64,000 bases of DNA from Persicobacter psychrovividus (lineage in GTDB: Bacteria; Bacteroidota; Bacteroidia; Cytophagales; Cyclobacteriaceae). This document shows positions 17,270-24,962 of the stretch, piece after piece; positions within the stretch are counted from its first letter, which is position 1; each line of letters starts with the position of its first letter. The notes under the pieces are model-generated. The model was not told the DNA's origin and did not search any database. It was given only the letters and a program-made list of their open reading frames with translations. The translations under genes and the position numbers were made by a program. The DNA lies in the NCBI RefSeq assembly GCF_036492425.1, contig NZ_AP025292.1, positions 806,001 to 870,000 of the forward strand, read 5' to 3'.

Positions 17270-19411
17270 TTATTTTAGATGGTCATCAATGTAATCCAAT
17301 ACCTTTTGGTAAAGGTGGACACGGTTTTTACCCCTTACATTGTGCTCGTGCATAGGATAGCTGAAGAAATCTACTTTCACGTCGTTATCCACACAATTTT
17401 TAAGGAATTGCATACTGTGCTGAGGAACCACAACAGGGTCCACAGAGCCAATAACCACTAAAAGAGGGTCTTTAAGGTTTTGTGTTTTATCGAGCAAAGA
17501 AGCTTCGGCATAACCTTCTGGGTTGGTTTGAGGCGTTTGCATATAGCGCTCAGTGTACATCACTTCATAATATTTCCAGTCCATAACAGGGCCGCCCGCA
17601 ACACCTACTTTGAATACGCCAGGTGCTTTCAACATCAAGCTTGTAGTCATGAAGCCACCGAATGACCATCCGTGGATTGCCATCTTGTCAGCGTTTACAT
17701 AAGGTTGTTCTTTCAACCATTCCACACCTTTCAATTGGTCAGCTACTTCTGCTTTACCCAAGTGCTTCCATGTTGCTTGCTTGAACGCTTTGCCACGGTT
17801 GTGAGACCCACGGCCATCGACTGTAAATACAATATATCCGCGTTCTGCTGCTACATACATCCAAGTAGAAGCCGCAGCATTATAACGGTTGGTGATTAGT
17901 TGCACACCAGGACCATTATAAGTGTAAACCAGTACAGGGTACTTTTTATTCGGGTCGAAATTGCTTGGCTTAATGATTCTGCAATTCAGTGGTGTTTGGC
18001 CATCAGCAGCAGTAATCTGGAAAAGCTCAGGCTTGGAAACCTGATAAGCATCCATCGGGTTGTCCGATTTCAAAATCTCCTGAGTGGTTTTTCCGCTCAA
18101 TGAAATGATGCTTTCCTGACGGGTGACTTTCTCTGTATTCGAAGAAAAAGTAGCGATCAACTCTTGGTTGTGCTTATTGTATTTTACGCTGTAAACGCCC
18201 GAATGCTTGGTGATTTTCTTTTGTCCTGCTTTGCGGATATCTGAAACATAAACCTCGCGGTCCATTCCAAAATTGTCTGTTCCAACGACAATCGCTTTAC
18301 GCCCTGATTTATCGAAACCAACAAAATCAGTAATCATCCAATCGCCTTCAGTAACCTGATTCAATAACTTGCCTGAAGTGTTGTATCGGTATAAGTGCTC
18401 GAAGCCATCTCTTTCGCTTACCCAAAGGAATTCGTTAGGGTGATTCGGTACAAAGTACAATGGGTGGTGCCACTGCCCGTATTTTTCGTCTTTTTCGTCG
18501 AAAAGCGTTTTATCCAAAGCGCCGTCGGTGAGTGAATATCGGTTGATCGTTACATGGTTCTGCGGACGATCCAGGATGCCACAGTAGATGAACTTGTTTT
18601 CAGGCCCGAAAGTAACATTGGTAATGTACTGATCTCTTGGACCAGTAACCTGTGCAAAAACCGTCTTTTGAGTATTCAGGTGGTAAACCCCTAGCTGTAC
18701 ATACTCACTGCCTTGTCCTGCCATTGGGTAACGGATGGGCATTTCTTTGGCGGGCATGGTGGTAATGTCCACGAGTGGGTACATGGTGACCTTGCTTTCG
18801 TCTTTCTTATAAAAGGCCAGTTGCTGACCGTCTTTCGACCAGTAAGCGCCATGCTCGATGCCAAACTCATTACGTGAAGGCACTTGTCCGCTGACAATTG
18901 CTTTGTCTTTTTCCGTGGTAACTGCTACCGACTGGCCATTCTTAAGTACATACAAATTGTTCTCAAGGGTGTAAGCAATAGCGTCGTGGGTTGGCGCCAC
19001 CTCAATATTTGCGGCTTCTGGCGGAAGCTCTGCCCACTTTTCTGCTTTCTTATTTTCCAAAGAAAGTTTGTAATAGGCATTGCCTACGGAAAATGAAAGC
19101 GTCTTTGGGTTGTACCACTGCAGCAAAGGCAAACGCTTCAATCCCGAAAGATCGCTGTTAGATGCCTGCAATTCCTCAAGGGTGATCACGGCCTTCTCGC
19201 CTTTTTTTCCTTGAGTATATAAAGTGTTCTCCTTGGTGAAGCTGTAATCGTTTCCACCTTTTACCCACTGCAGCTGGTGGGTGTAATTTGGATAAAGCTC
19301 TGAATAGGCACCAACAATGGACGTTTTCAGGTCCAGGGTCTTTTTCTGAGCAAACACACTTCCAGCAATTAATAGCAAGACTGGAAGTAATTTGAATAGT
19401 CTTTTAGTCAT
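17270..19411 (-). CDS. S9 family peptidase, dipeptidyl-peptidase IV type
   Basis: Exported serine peptidase that removes Xaa-Pro or Xaa-Ala dipeptides from peptide N termini. A signal peptide (to about AGSVFAQ) is followed by the DPP IV N-terminal beta-propeller (residues ~60-470) and the alpha/beta-hydrolase domain. Catalytic residues: Ser583 in GWSFGGFMT, Asp658 in IGSVDPVVVP, and His690 in HEHNVRG (His688 is an alternative). Length 713 matches periplasmic DPP IV of Bacteroidota used in peptide nutrition. It is divergent from rpsA across ~520 bases, and a bidirectional terminator lies downstream. Confidence 0.95.
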   Translation of the reverse strand: MTKRLFKLLPVLLLIAGSVFAQKKTLDLKTSIVGAYSELYPNYTHQLQWVKGGNDYSFTKENTLYTQGKKGEKAVITLEELQASNSDLSGLKRLPLLQWYNPKTLSFSVGNAYYKLSLENKKAEKWAELPPEAANIEVAPTHDAIAYTLENNLYVLKNGQSVAVTTEKDKAIVSGQVPSRNEFGIEHGAYWSKDGQQLAFYKKDESKVTMYPLVDITTMPAKEMPIRYPMAGQGSEYVQLGVYHLNTQKTVFAQVTGPRDQYITNVTFGPENKFIYCGILDRPQNHVTINRYSLTDGALDKTLFDEKDEKYGQWHHPLYFVPNHPNEFLWVSERDGFEHLYRYNTSGKLLNQVTEGDWMITDFVGFDKSGRKAIVVGTDNFGMDREVYVSDIRKAGQKKITKHSGVYSVKYNKHNQELIATFSSNTEKVTRQESIISLSGKTTQEILKSDNPMDAYQVSKPELFQITAADGQTPLNCRIIKPSNFDPNKKYPVLVYTYNGPGVQLITNRYNAAASTWMYVAAERGYIVFTVDGRGSHNRGKAFKQATWKHLGKAEVADQLKGVEWLKEQPYVNADKMAIHGWSFGGFMTTSLMLKAPGVFKVGVAGGPVMDWKYYEVMYTERYMQTPQTNPEGYAEASLLDKTQNLKDPLLVVIGSVDPVVVPQHSMQFLKNCVDNDVKVDFFSYPMHEHNVRGKNRVHLYQKVLDYIDDHLK

Positions 19412-19646
19412 TTGGCTCTCTGTTATTTATTTCAGACGAAAATAGAAGGTATATTTTTAAATGACAAAGGCTTTGAAGTGGATTTCCATAGAATGGCGTA
19501 GCTTTTGCCATCTCTTTCAGAATTTAATTTTGTTTTAAGCTAAGTGGTTCTGAGTAAAAATAAAGAGGTATTTATTTGTCCACAGATTTTCTCAGATTAT
19601 TTTATCGTTCACGTTAATAGGTAATGACGCTATAAAAATAAAAAAT

Positions 19647-19677
19647 CATGATAATCCCTTAAATCAAGGTCATCATG
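19647..19677. repeat. Nested inverted repeat (REP-like hairpin)
   Basis: CATGAT (19647-19652) pairs with ATCATG (19672-19677), and inside it CCTT (19657-19660) pairs with AAGG (19666-19669). The shape resembles dispersed intergenic palindromes, but copy number cannot be judged from one window. Confidence 0.4.
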
Positions 19678-19714
19678 GTCTAAACAAACGTCCAACAATA
19701 TTTTGCTATATGAG

Positions 19715-19745
19715 CTTTAGCTCAGGCGAGATCCTTGAGCTAAAG
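19715..19745. repeat. 10-bp perfect inverted repeat upstream of rpsA
   Basis: CTTTAGCTCA (19715-19724) and TGAGCTAAAG (19736-19745) flank an 11-base loop, about 70 bases before the rpsA -7 element. No T run follows, so it is not a terminator. It may be an operator or part of a dispersed repeat. Confidence 0.45.
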
Positions 19746-19815
19746 AATCATGACCTTTAATGATGAAAATGAATAGGTTTTTGGCGCTAAGGGAGTTATT
19801 CTTCAAATTAAATCG

Positions 19816-19823
19816 TATATTTG
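19816..19823 (+). promoter_or_regulatory. -7 element of the rpsA promoter
   Basis: TATATTTG matches TAnnTTTG exactly and is followed by CATTCC, as in the two promoters before the tRNA array. No clear TTTG is seen at the expected -33 position. The leader would be about 100 bases. Confidence 0.55.
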
Positions 19824-19874
19824 CATTCCGTTTGAGTAAACGGCACTGGCTACGGTCAGGGGTATTATAACAAA

Positions 19875-19920
19875 ATTGGGGAGTCTGATTGCTCTATGTC
19901 TTCCCAGTATAACAGAGCAA
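19875..19920 (+). promoter_or_regulatory. Predicted H-type pseudoknot in the rpsA leader
   Basis: Two stems interleave. Stem 1: TGGGGAG (19877-19883) with CTTCCCA (19900-19906), extendable to 9 bp. Stem 2: TTGCTCT (19889-19895) with AGAGCAA (19914-19920). The crossing order 5'S1-5'S2-3'S1-3'S2 with loops of 5, 4 and 7 bases is a classical H-type pseudoknot. Its 3' edge is nine bases before the ATG, where it would control ribosome entry. S1 is known to bind pseudoknotted RNA, so autogenous control is the natural hypothesis. Base pairing is read from the sequence; function is inferred. Confidence 0.55.
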
Positions 19921-19929
19921 CATATTATT

Positions 19930-21708
19930 ATGTCAGTAGATCCTAACGAATTTAATTGGGACGAAATCGAAGCTGGTTCTAACGGTTTCGGTGTTGAATA
20001 TTCTGCCGAAAAGCGTGCAGAAATGGAAGCGATGATCGAAGGTACGATGAACGCGGTTACAGAGAAATCTGTAGTGAAAGCTACAGTAGTTTCTATCTCT
20101 GATCGTGACGTAGTTTTGAACATTGGTTTCAAATCTGATGGTTTGGTGTCAGCGGCTGAATTCCGTGATACTCCAGAATTGTCAGTAGGTGACGAAGTTG
20201 ATGTTTTCGTTGAAGAGCAAGAAAATGCTAACGGTCAGTTGGTATTGTCTCGTCGCAAAGCGAAAATCGTTAAAGCATGGGAGCAAATCCAAGGTGCTTT
20301 GGCTGAAGACAACGTTATCGAAGGTGTTGTTAAGCGCCGTACTAAAGGTGGTTTGATCGTAGATATCTACGGTGTTGAAGCCTTCTTGCCAGGTTCTCAA
20401 ATCGACGTGAAGCCAATTCGTGACTTCGATGTTTACGTTGGTAAGAAAATGGAAGTAAAAGTTGTGAAAATCAACCACGCTAACGATAACGTAGTTGTAT
20501 CTCACAAAGTATTGATCGAGAAAGATCTTGAGAAGCAAAAAGCTGAGATTTTGAACAACCTTGAGAAAGGTCAGATCTTGGAAGGTGTAATCAAGAACAT
20601 GACAAACTTCGGTGTATTCATCGATTTGGGTGGTGTTGATGGTTTGCTTCACATTACAGATATCTCTTGGGGTCGTATCAACCACCCAGAGGAAGTACTT
20701 AACTTGGACCAAAAGGTTAAAGTTGTTGTTTTGGACTTCGACGAAGATAAAAAACGTATTTCTTTGGGTATGAAACAATTGACTCCACATCCATGGGATT
20801 CTTTGTCAGAAGAAATCCAAGTTGGATCTAAAGTTAAAGGTCGTATTGTAAACGTTGCTGATTACGGTGCATTCTTGGAAATTATCCCAGGTGTAGAAGG
20901 TTTGATTCACGTTTCTGAAATGTCATGGTCTCAGCACCTACGCAACCCTCAAGACTTCATCAAAATTGGTGACGAGCAAGAGGCTGTTGTATTGACATTG
21001 GATCGCGACGATCGTAAAATGTCTTTGGGTATCAAGCAATTGTCTGAAGATCCATGGACTAAAGGCGACGTATTGACTAAATACGCTGTTGGTACTAAGC
21101 ACCAAGGTGTTGTTCGTAACTTGACAAACTTCGGTTTGTTCATCGAGTTGGAAGAAGGTATCGACGGTTTGGTACACGTATCTGACTTGTCTTGGACTAA
21201 GAAAATCAAACACCCATCAGAATTCGTTAAAGTTGGTGAGACTTTGGACGTTAAAGTTTTGGAATTGGATGTTGATAACCGTCGTTTGGCGCTTGGTCAT
21301 AAGCAATTGGAAGAGAACCCTTGGGATACTTTCGAGACAATCTTCACAAAAGGTTCAGAGCACGATTGTACTATCTTGAACAAGAACGATAAAGGCGCAG
21401 TACTTGAGTTACCTTACGGTATCGAAGGTTTCGCAACTTCTCGTAACTTGGTGAAAGAAGATGAGTCTAACTTGGAAGCAGGCGAAACAGCTAAATTTGT
21501 AGTTGTTGAATTCTCTAAAGACGAGAAGCGCATTGTATTGTCTCACACTGCTACTTTCAAAGAAGTTGCTGCTGAGGCTCCAGTTAAAAAATCAGCTCCT
21601 AAGAAAAAATCTGCTGCTGCCGCTGCTAACGCAAACGTAGAGAAAGATACTTTGGGTGATTTGGATGCATTGACTGCATTGAAAAAGAAAATGGAAGGTG
21701 GTAAATAA
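19930..21708 (+). CDS. rpsA: 30S ribosomal protein S1
   Basis: RNA-binding protein of the small subunit that unfolds mRNA during initiation. Six S1 domains are visible in order: VVSISDRDVVLNIGF, VVKRRTKGGLIVDIYG, VIKNMTNFGVFIDLGG, IVNVADYGAFLEI, VVRNLTNFGLFIELEEG and TILNKNDKGAVLELPYG. They are followed by a Lys/Ala-rich tail. Start is ATG 19930 (MSVDPNEFNWDEIE, 592 aa); the longer frame from 19876 runs through the leader structure. Codon choice is strongly biased (CGT for Arg, TTG for Leu, AAC for Asn), unlike the neighbours, as expected for a very highly expressed gene. A strong terminator follows. Confidence 0.97.
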   Translation: MSVDPNEFNWDEIEAGSNGFGVEYSAEKRAEMEAMIEGTMNAVTEKSVVKATVVSISDRDVVLNIGFKSDGLVSAAEFRDTPELSVGDEVDVFVEEQENANGQLVLSRRKAKIVKAWEQIQGALAEDNVIEGVVKRRTKGGLIVDIYGVEAFLPGSQIDVKPIRDFDVYVGKKMEVKVVKINHANDNVVVSHKVLIEKDLEKQKAEILNNLEKGQILEGVIKNMTNFGVFIDLGGVDGLLHITDISWGRINHPEEVLNLDQKVKVVVLDFDEDKKRISLGMKQLTPHPWDSLSEEIQVGSKVKGRIVNVADYGAFLEIIPGVEGLIHVSEMSWSQHLRNPQDFIKIGDEQEAVVLTLDRDDRKMSLGIKQLSEDPWTKGDVLTKYAVGTKHQGVVRNLTNFGLFIELEEGIDGLVHVSDLSWTKKIKHPSEFVKVGETLDVKVLELDVDNRRLALGHKQLEENPWDTFETIFTKGSEHDCTILNKNDKGAVLELPYGIEGFATSRNLVKEDESNLEAGETAKFVVVEFSKDEKRIVLSHTATFKEVAAEAPVKKSAPKKKSAAAAANANVEKDTLGDLDALTALKKKMEGGK

Positions 21709-21740
21709 TTAACCACTTGACATTAAATGCAATATAGAAA

Positions 21741-21770
21741 TGGCGCTATTTTTTAGCGCCATTTTTTTGT
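21741..21770 (+). terminator. Intrinsic terminator of rpsA
   Basis: TGGCGCTA (21741-21748) / TAGCGCCA (21754-21761), loop of five T, then a run of seven T. Confidence 0.92.
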
Positions 21771-21777
21771 TTCAGTG

Positions 21778-21808
21778 TTTGCAACTAAGGAAATCATTGT
21801 TACCTTTG
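21778..21808 (+). promoter_or_regulatory. Upstream promoter P1 before the tRNA array
   Basis: TTTG (21778-21781), a 19-base spacer and TACCTTTG (21801-21808) match the Bacteroidota consensus exactly. Initiation is expected near 21814. Confidence 0.75.
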
Positions 21809-21813
21809 CATTC

Positions 21814-21905
21814 CCTTAAGAAGTGCTTCAGGGTGCGCTCAGCGCTGTTTTTTGTCGGTTTTGGCCTGTTTTTGCCTCCGAAATTTCAGCTTGAAATTTT
21901 ATTTT
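21814..21905 (+). ncRNA. Possible short leader RNA or sRNA between P1 and P2
   Basis: Transcription from P1 would pass a GCGC-TCA-GCGC element and then an 8-bp hairpin (AAATTTCA / TGAAATTT, 21881-21899) followed by TATTTT, giving a transcript of about 90 bases. It could equally be untranslated leader of the tRNA operon. No known RNA family was recognised. Confidence 0.25.
21881..21904 (+). terminator. Weak terminator-like hairpin in the tRNA leader
   Basis: Perfect but AT-rich 8-bp stem with a 3-base loop (GCT) followed by TATTTT; may attenuate transcripts from P1. Confidence 0.35.
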
Positions 21906-21924
21906 AAAAAACACATTTATGGTG

Positions 21925-21953
21925 TTTGAATAAGGAAAAAATTTCTATCTTTG
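21925..21953 (+). promoter_or_regulatory. Promoter P2 of the tRNA array
   Basis: TTTG (21925-21928), 17-base spacer, TATCTTTG (21946-21953), then CACTCCC. The first tRNA begins 33 bases further on. Confidence 0.7.
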
Positions 21954-21985
21954 CACTCCCAATAAACGAAGAACGTTTTATTTTC

Positions 21986-22060
21986 GGGCTCTTAGCTCAG
22001 TTGGTTCAGAGCACCTGCCTTACAAGCAGGGGGTCACTGGTTCGAATCCAGTAGGGCCCA
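21986..22060 (+). tRNA. tRNA-Val(TAC), copy 1
   Basis: 75 bases, complete cloverleaf: acceptor GGGCTCT / AGGGCCC, anticodon loop CTTACAA inside CCTGC / GCAGG, T arm with GTTCGAATC. CCA is not encoded. Confidence 0.97.
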
Positions 22061-22124
22061 CAATCGACAGGATTGTGAAAACAATAATGTAAAGATAAAG
22101 AGTGGCGGCTGAAATCCGCATCTT

Positions 22125-22197
<73 letters not shown>

Positions 22198-22204
22198 CAC
22201 TTTT

Positions 22205-22275
22205 GGTCTCGTGGCCGAGTGGCTAGGCAGAGGTCTGCAAAACCTTGTACAGCGGTTCGAATCCGCTCGAGACCT
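22205..22275 (+). tRNA. tRNA-Cys(GCA), copy 1
   Basis: 71 bases: acceptor GGTCTCG / CGAGACC with discriminator T as usual for Cys, anticodon loop CTGCAAA, T arm GGTTCGAATCC. CCA is not encoded. Confidence 0.97.
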
Positions 22276-22335
22276 CTCTGTAAACCGAAGTGGTTAGCAG
22301 TATCTCCACGCGGAAAGCATTGGGCTTTTCGCAAC

Positions 22336-22410
22336 GGGCTCTTAGCTCAGTTGGTTCAGAGCACCTGCCTTACAAGCAGGGGGTCACTGGTTCGAATCCA
22401 GTAGGGCCCA
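22336..22410 (+). tRNA. tRNA-Val(TAC), copy 2
   Basis: Identical to copy 1, exactly 350 bases downstream of it. Confidence 0.97.
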
Positions 22411-22474
22411 CAATCGAAAGGATTGTGAAAACAATAATGTAAAGATAAAGAGTGGCGGCTGAAATCCGCATCTT

Positions 22475-22547
<73 letters not shown>

Positions 22548-22554
22548 CACTTTT

Positions 22555-22625
22555 GGTCTCGTGGCCGAGTGGCTAGGCAGAGGTCTGCAAAACCTTGTAC
22601 AGCGGTTCGAATCCGCTCGAGACCT
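22555..22625 (+). tRNA. tRNA-Cys(GCA), copy 2
   Basis: Identical to copy 1, 350 bases downstream of it. Confidence 0.97.
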
Positions 22626-22685
22626 CTCTGTAAACCGAAGTGGTTAGCAGTATCTCCACGCGAAAAGCATTGGGCTTTTCGCAAC

Positions 22686-22760
22686 GGGCTCTTAGCTCAG
22701 TTGGTTCAGAGCACCTGCCTTACAAGCAGGGGGTCACTGGTTCGAATCCAGTAGGGCCCA
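22686..22760 (+). tRNA. tRNA-Val(TAC), copy 3
   Basis: Identical to the other Val copies; the first gene of the second sub-array, whose spacers differ. Confidence 0.97.
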
Positions 22761-22822
22761 CAATCGAAAGGATTGTGAAATCATTTTGAAGAATACCAAT
22801 TGTTGGACATCGGTTCAATAAT

Positions 22823-22895
<73 letters not shown>

Positions 22896-22900
22896 CAATT

Positions 22901-22971
22901 GGTCTCGTGGCCGAGTGGCTAGGCAGAGGTCTGCAAAACCTTGTACAGCGGTTCGAATCCGCTCGAGACCT
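22901..22971 (+). tRNA. tRNA-Cys(GCA), copy 3
   Basis: Identical to copy 1 of Cys; five bases separate it from Thr copy 3. Confidence 0.97.
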
Positions 22972-23002
22972 CACAAGTAAAGCGTTGAGGAGCGCTACAC
23001 TT

Positions 23003-23077
23003 GGGCTCTTAGCTCAGTTGGTTCAGAGCACCTGCCTTACAAGCAGGGGGTCACTGGTTCGAATCCAGTAGGGCCCA
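23003..23077 (+). tRNA. tRNA-Val(TAC), copy 4
   Basis: Identical to the other Val copies, 317 bases after copy 3. Confidence 0.97.
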
Positions 23078-23139
23078 CAATCGAAAGGATTGTGAAATCA
23101 TTTTGAAGAATACCAATTGTTGGACGTCGGTTCAATAAT

Positions 23140-23212
<73 letters not shown>

Positions 23213-23216
23213 CAAT

Positions 23217-23287
23217 GGTCTCGTGGCCGAGTGGCTAGGCAGAGGTCTGCAAAACCTTGTACAGCGGTTCGAATCCGCTCGAGACCT
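23217..23287 (+). tRNA. tRNA-Cys(GCA), copy 4
   Basis: Identical to the other Cys copies; only four bases separate it from Thr copy 4. Confidence 0.97.
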
Positions 23288-23318
23288 CACAAGTAAAGCG
23301 TTGAGGAGCGCTACACTT

Positions 23319-23393
23319 GGGCTCTTAGCTCAGTTGGTTCAGAGCACCTGCCTTACAAGCAGGGGGTCACTGGTTCGAATCCAGTAGGGCCCA
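23319..23393 (+). tRNA. tRNA-Val(TAC), copy 5, end of array
   Basis: Last tRNA, 316 bases after copy 4. The usual spacer hairpin is absent and the operon terminator follows directly. Confidence 0.97.
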
Positions 23394-23398
23394 CAATT

Positions 23399-23431
23399 AA
23401 ACGTCAGTGTTTTTATGCTGACGTTTTTTTT
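23399..23431 (+). terminator. Terminator of the tRNA operon
   Basis: AACGTCAG (23399-23406/7) / CTGACGTT (23418-23425) followed by a T run, five bases after the last tRNA. Confidence 0.88.
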
Positions 23432-23705
23432 ATGTCCAAATTTTGTGTGTCACTGTTGAAGTTGTAAGGGCGTTCAGTCACAGTGAAATGGCGCTGGATA
23501 AAGATGAGGCACAAAAAAACCTCGCCTGAAATAGCGAGGTGCTTAAGGAAGTACTCAAAACTAATCGTTCTAATGTACATTCAGATTAATGGAAATGATG
23601 TTGAATTATTTCAGCAATAGCATAAACTATGCAGCTAACAATCCCTCACCGTTTTACCATAATCTAAAATTTATTGTAAAGCATGAAATTTAAGGACACA
23701 ACAAA
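23432..23705. other. Intergenic region between the tRNA array and folE
   Basis: Contains the leftward folE terminator and, at about 23582-23626, a degenerate copy of the segment at 17029-17075. No gene seen. Confidence 0.4.
23513..23540 (-). terminator. Terminator of the queD-folE transcript
   Basis: On the minus strand ACCTCGC / GCGAGGT (7-bp stem, 8-base loop) is followed by seven T. Confidence 0.75.
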
Positions 23706-24383
23706 TTATTTTGTGTAATTAAGAAATTCATTCTTCTTGGCTTCTTGCTGAAAAACACCATGATAGCTGGCTGTTACCGTGCTGGAGGAAGTGTCTTTAA
23801 TTCCTCGACTTGAAACGCACAAATGAGTGGCTTCGATAACTACCGCCACATCTTCAGTTTCCAGAAGTTGTTTCAGTTCATTGGCAATCTGTATATTCAA
23901 TCGCTCTTGTACCTGTGGCCGCTTTGCATAATACTGCACGATACGGTTGAGTTTTGAAAGCCCAACAACTTTACCGTTCGGCACATAAGCAACGTGTGCT
24001 TTACCAATGATTGGCACAAAATGATGTTCGCAATTGGAATAAAGTTCAATATCTTTTTCCACAAGCATCTCTTTATACTGATACTTATTTTCAAAGAGCT
24101 TGACATCTGGCTTATTTGCAGGGTTTAATCCACTGAAAATTTCCTTGATATACATTTTAGCTACTCGGTGGGGAGTGCCTTTAAGGCTGTCATCGTTTAA
24201 ATCAAGCCCCATTATATGCATGATCTCCTTGAAGTGGGCAGCAATCTGCTCAATCTTGGTGTTATCATCCATCTCAAATGCATCGTCTCGAAGAGGGGTG
24301 TCTGCTGATCCCGGGATGTGTTCATCACCGATAGACTCAATCTGTTCCCAATCCATCTGGTCTTTAGGCGGGATATTCGACAT
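23706..24383 (-). CDS. folE: GTP cyclohydrolase I
   Basis: Converts GTP to dihydroneopterin triphosphate, the first step of folate and pterin/queuosine synthesis. Zn ligands and active-site motifs are visible: [46 protein letters not shown], and [10 protein letters not shown] at the start of the domain. The first ~45 residues are an acidic, variable extension. Start at ATG 24383 ([13 protein letters not shown], 225 aa); the longer frame to 24455 lies inside queD. The start overlaps the queD stop by about 20 bases, so translation is probably coupled and both act in one pterin pathway. Confidence 0.95.
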   Translation of the reverse strand: MSNIPPKDQMDWEQIESIGDEHIPGSADTPLRDDAFEMDDNTKIEQIAAHFKEIMHIMGLDLNDDSLKGTPHRVAKMYIKEIFSGLNPANKPDVKLFENKYQYKEMLVEKDIELYSNCEHHFVPIIGKAHVAYVPNGKVVGLSKLNRIVQYYAKRPQVQERLNIQIANELKQLLETEDVAVVIEATHLCVSSRGIKDTSSSTVTASYHGVFQQEAKKNEFLNYTK

Positions 24384-24771
24384 AGTTCCGTTCTGTTTCA
24401 TACAAAGTGATTTTGAGGTCTTGTTCCGGAGCAATATGAGGACGCAAATCATCATATATTACTCTGGCGATGTTTTCCGCAGTTGGGTTAAGGTGCTGGA
24501 AAACTTCCGTATCTAAGTTAAGGTTTTTATGGTCATATTTATCCAACACGAGCTCCTTAATCATTCGGCTAAGTATTTTCATATCAAAAACATAGCCAGT
24601 TTTAGGATCCACCTCCCCAACAATTTTTACAGTAAGATGGTAGTTGTGCCCGTGAAAATTTTCATTATTACACTTTCCGAAAAGCATTTTATTTTCTTCT
24701 GCTGAAAGTTCAGGATTGTGCAACCGGTGGGCGGCATTAAAATGCTCTTTTCGAAAAACAGCTGTTCTCAT
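24364..24771 (-). CDS. queD: 6-carboxytetrahydropterin synthase / 6-pyruvoyl-tetrahydropterin synthase family
   Basis: Acts on dihydroneopterin triphosphate, the FolE product; in bacteria usually for queuosine (QueD), though tetrahydropterin synthesis cannot be excluded. Zn-binding His residues appear in FNAAHRL and FHGHNYHL, the catalytic Cys in [11 protein letters not shown], then [24 protein letters not shown] and a late Glu in YETERN. Length 135 aa is normal for QueD. First gene of the two-gene unit with folE. Confidence 0.92.
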   Translation of the reverse strand: MRTAVFRKEHFNAAHRLHNPELSAEENKMLFGKCNNENFHGHNYHLTVKIVGEVDPKTGYVFDMKILSRMIKELVLDKYDHKNLNLDTEVFQHLNPTAENIARVIYDDLRPHIAPEQDLKITLYETERNYVEYPA

Positions 24772-24962
24772 AATGATTAGTGTTAGGAAGTGATTGTTGA
24801 TTATTTTGGTTGCCTCAAGAAGGCGAAATTAATAAAGTTATTGGCGAAATTAAAAGGTCAGTCAAAATTTCATAGGGATATAAGTGTTTGTTTAAAAATT
24901 AGTCACTCATTCCTGCTGATTTTTTATTGTAACTTTTAAATTTGACCATACGCTTAAAGTCT

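Larger units (their letters stand above)
19412..19815. other. Long divergent intergenic region with hairpins
   Basis: About 400 bases between the peptidase start and the rpsA promoter. No gene is supported. It holds two notable inverted repeats, at 19647-19677 and 19715-19745, listed separately. Confidence 0.5.

Noticed and set aside
20182..20790. 202-codon minus-strand frame inside rpsA
   Set aside because: A shadow of the strongly biased rpsA codon usage; rich in Asn, Phe and Val with no coherent fold.
24384..24455. N-terminal extension of FolE up to 24455
   Set aside because: It lies entirely within queD in another frame, is not family-like, and a good ATG exists at 24383.
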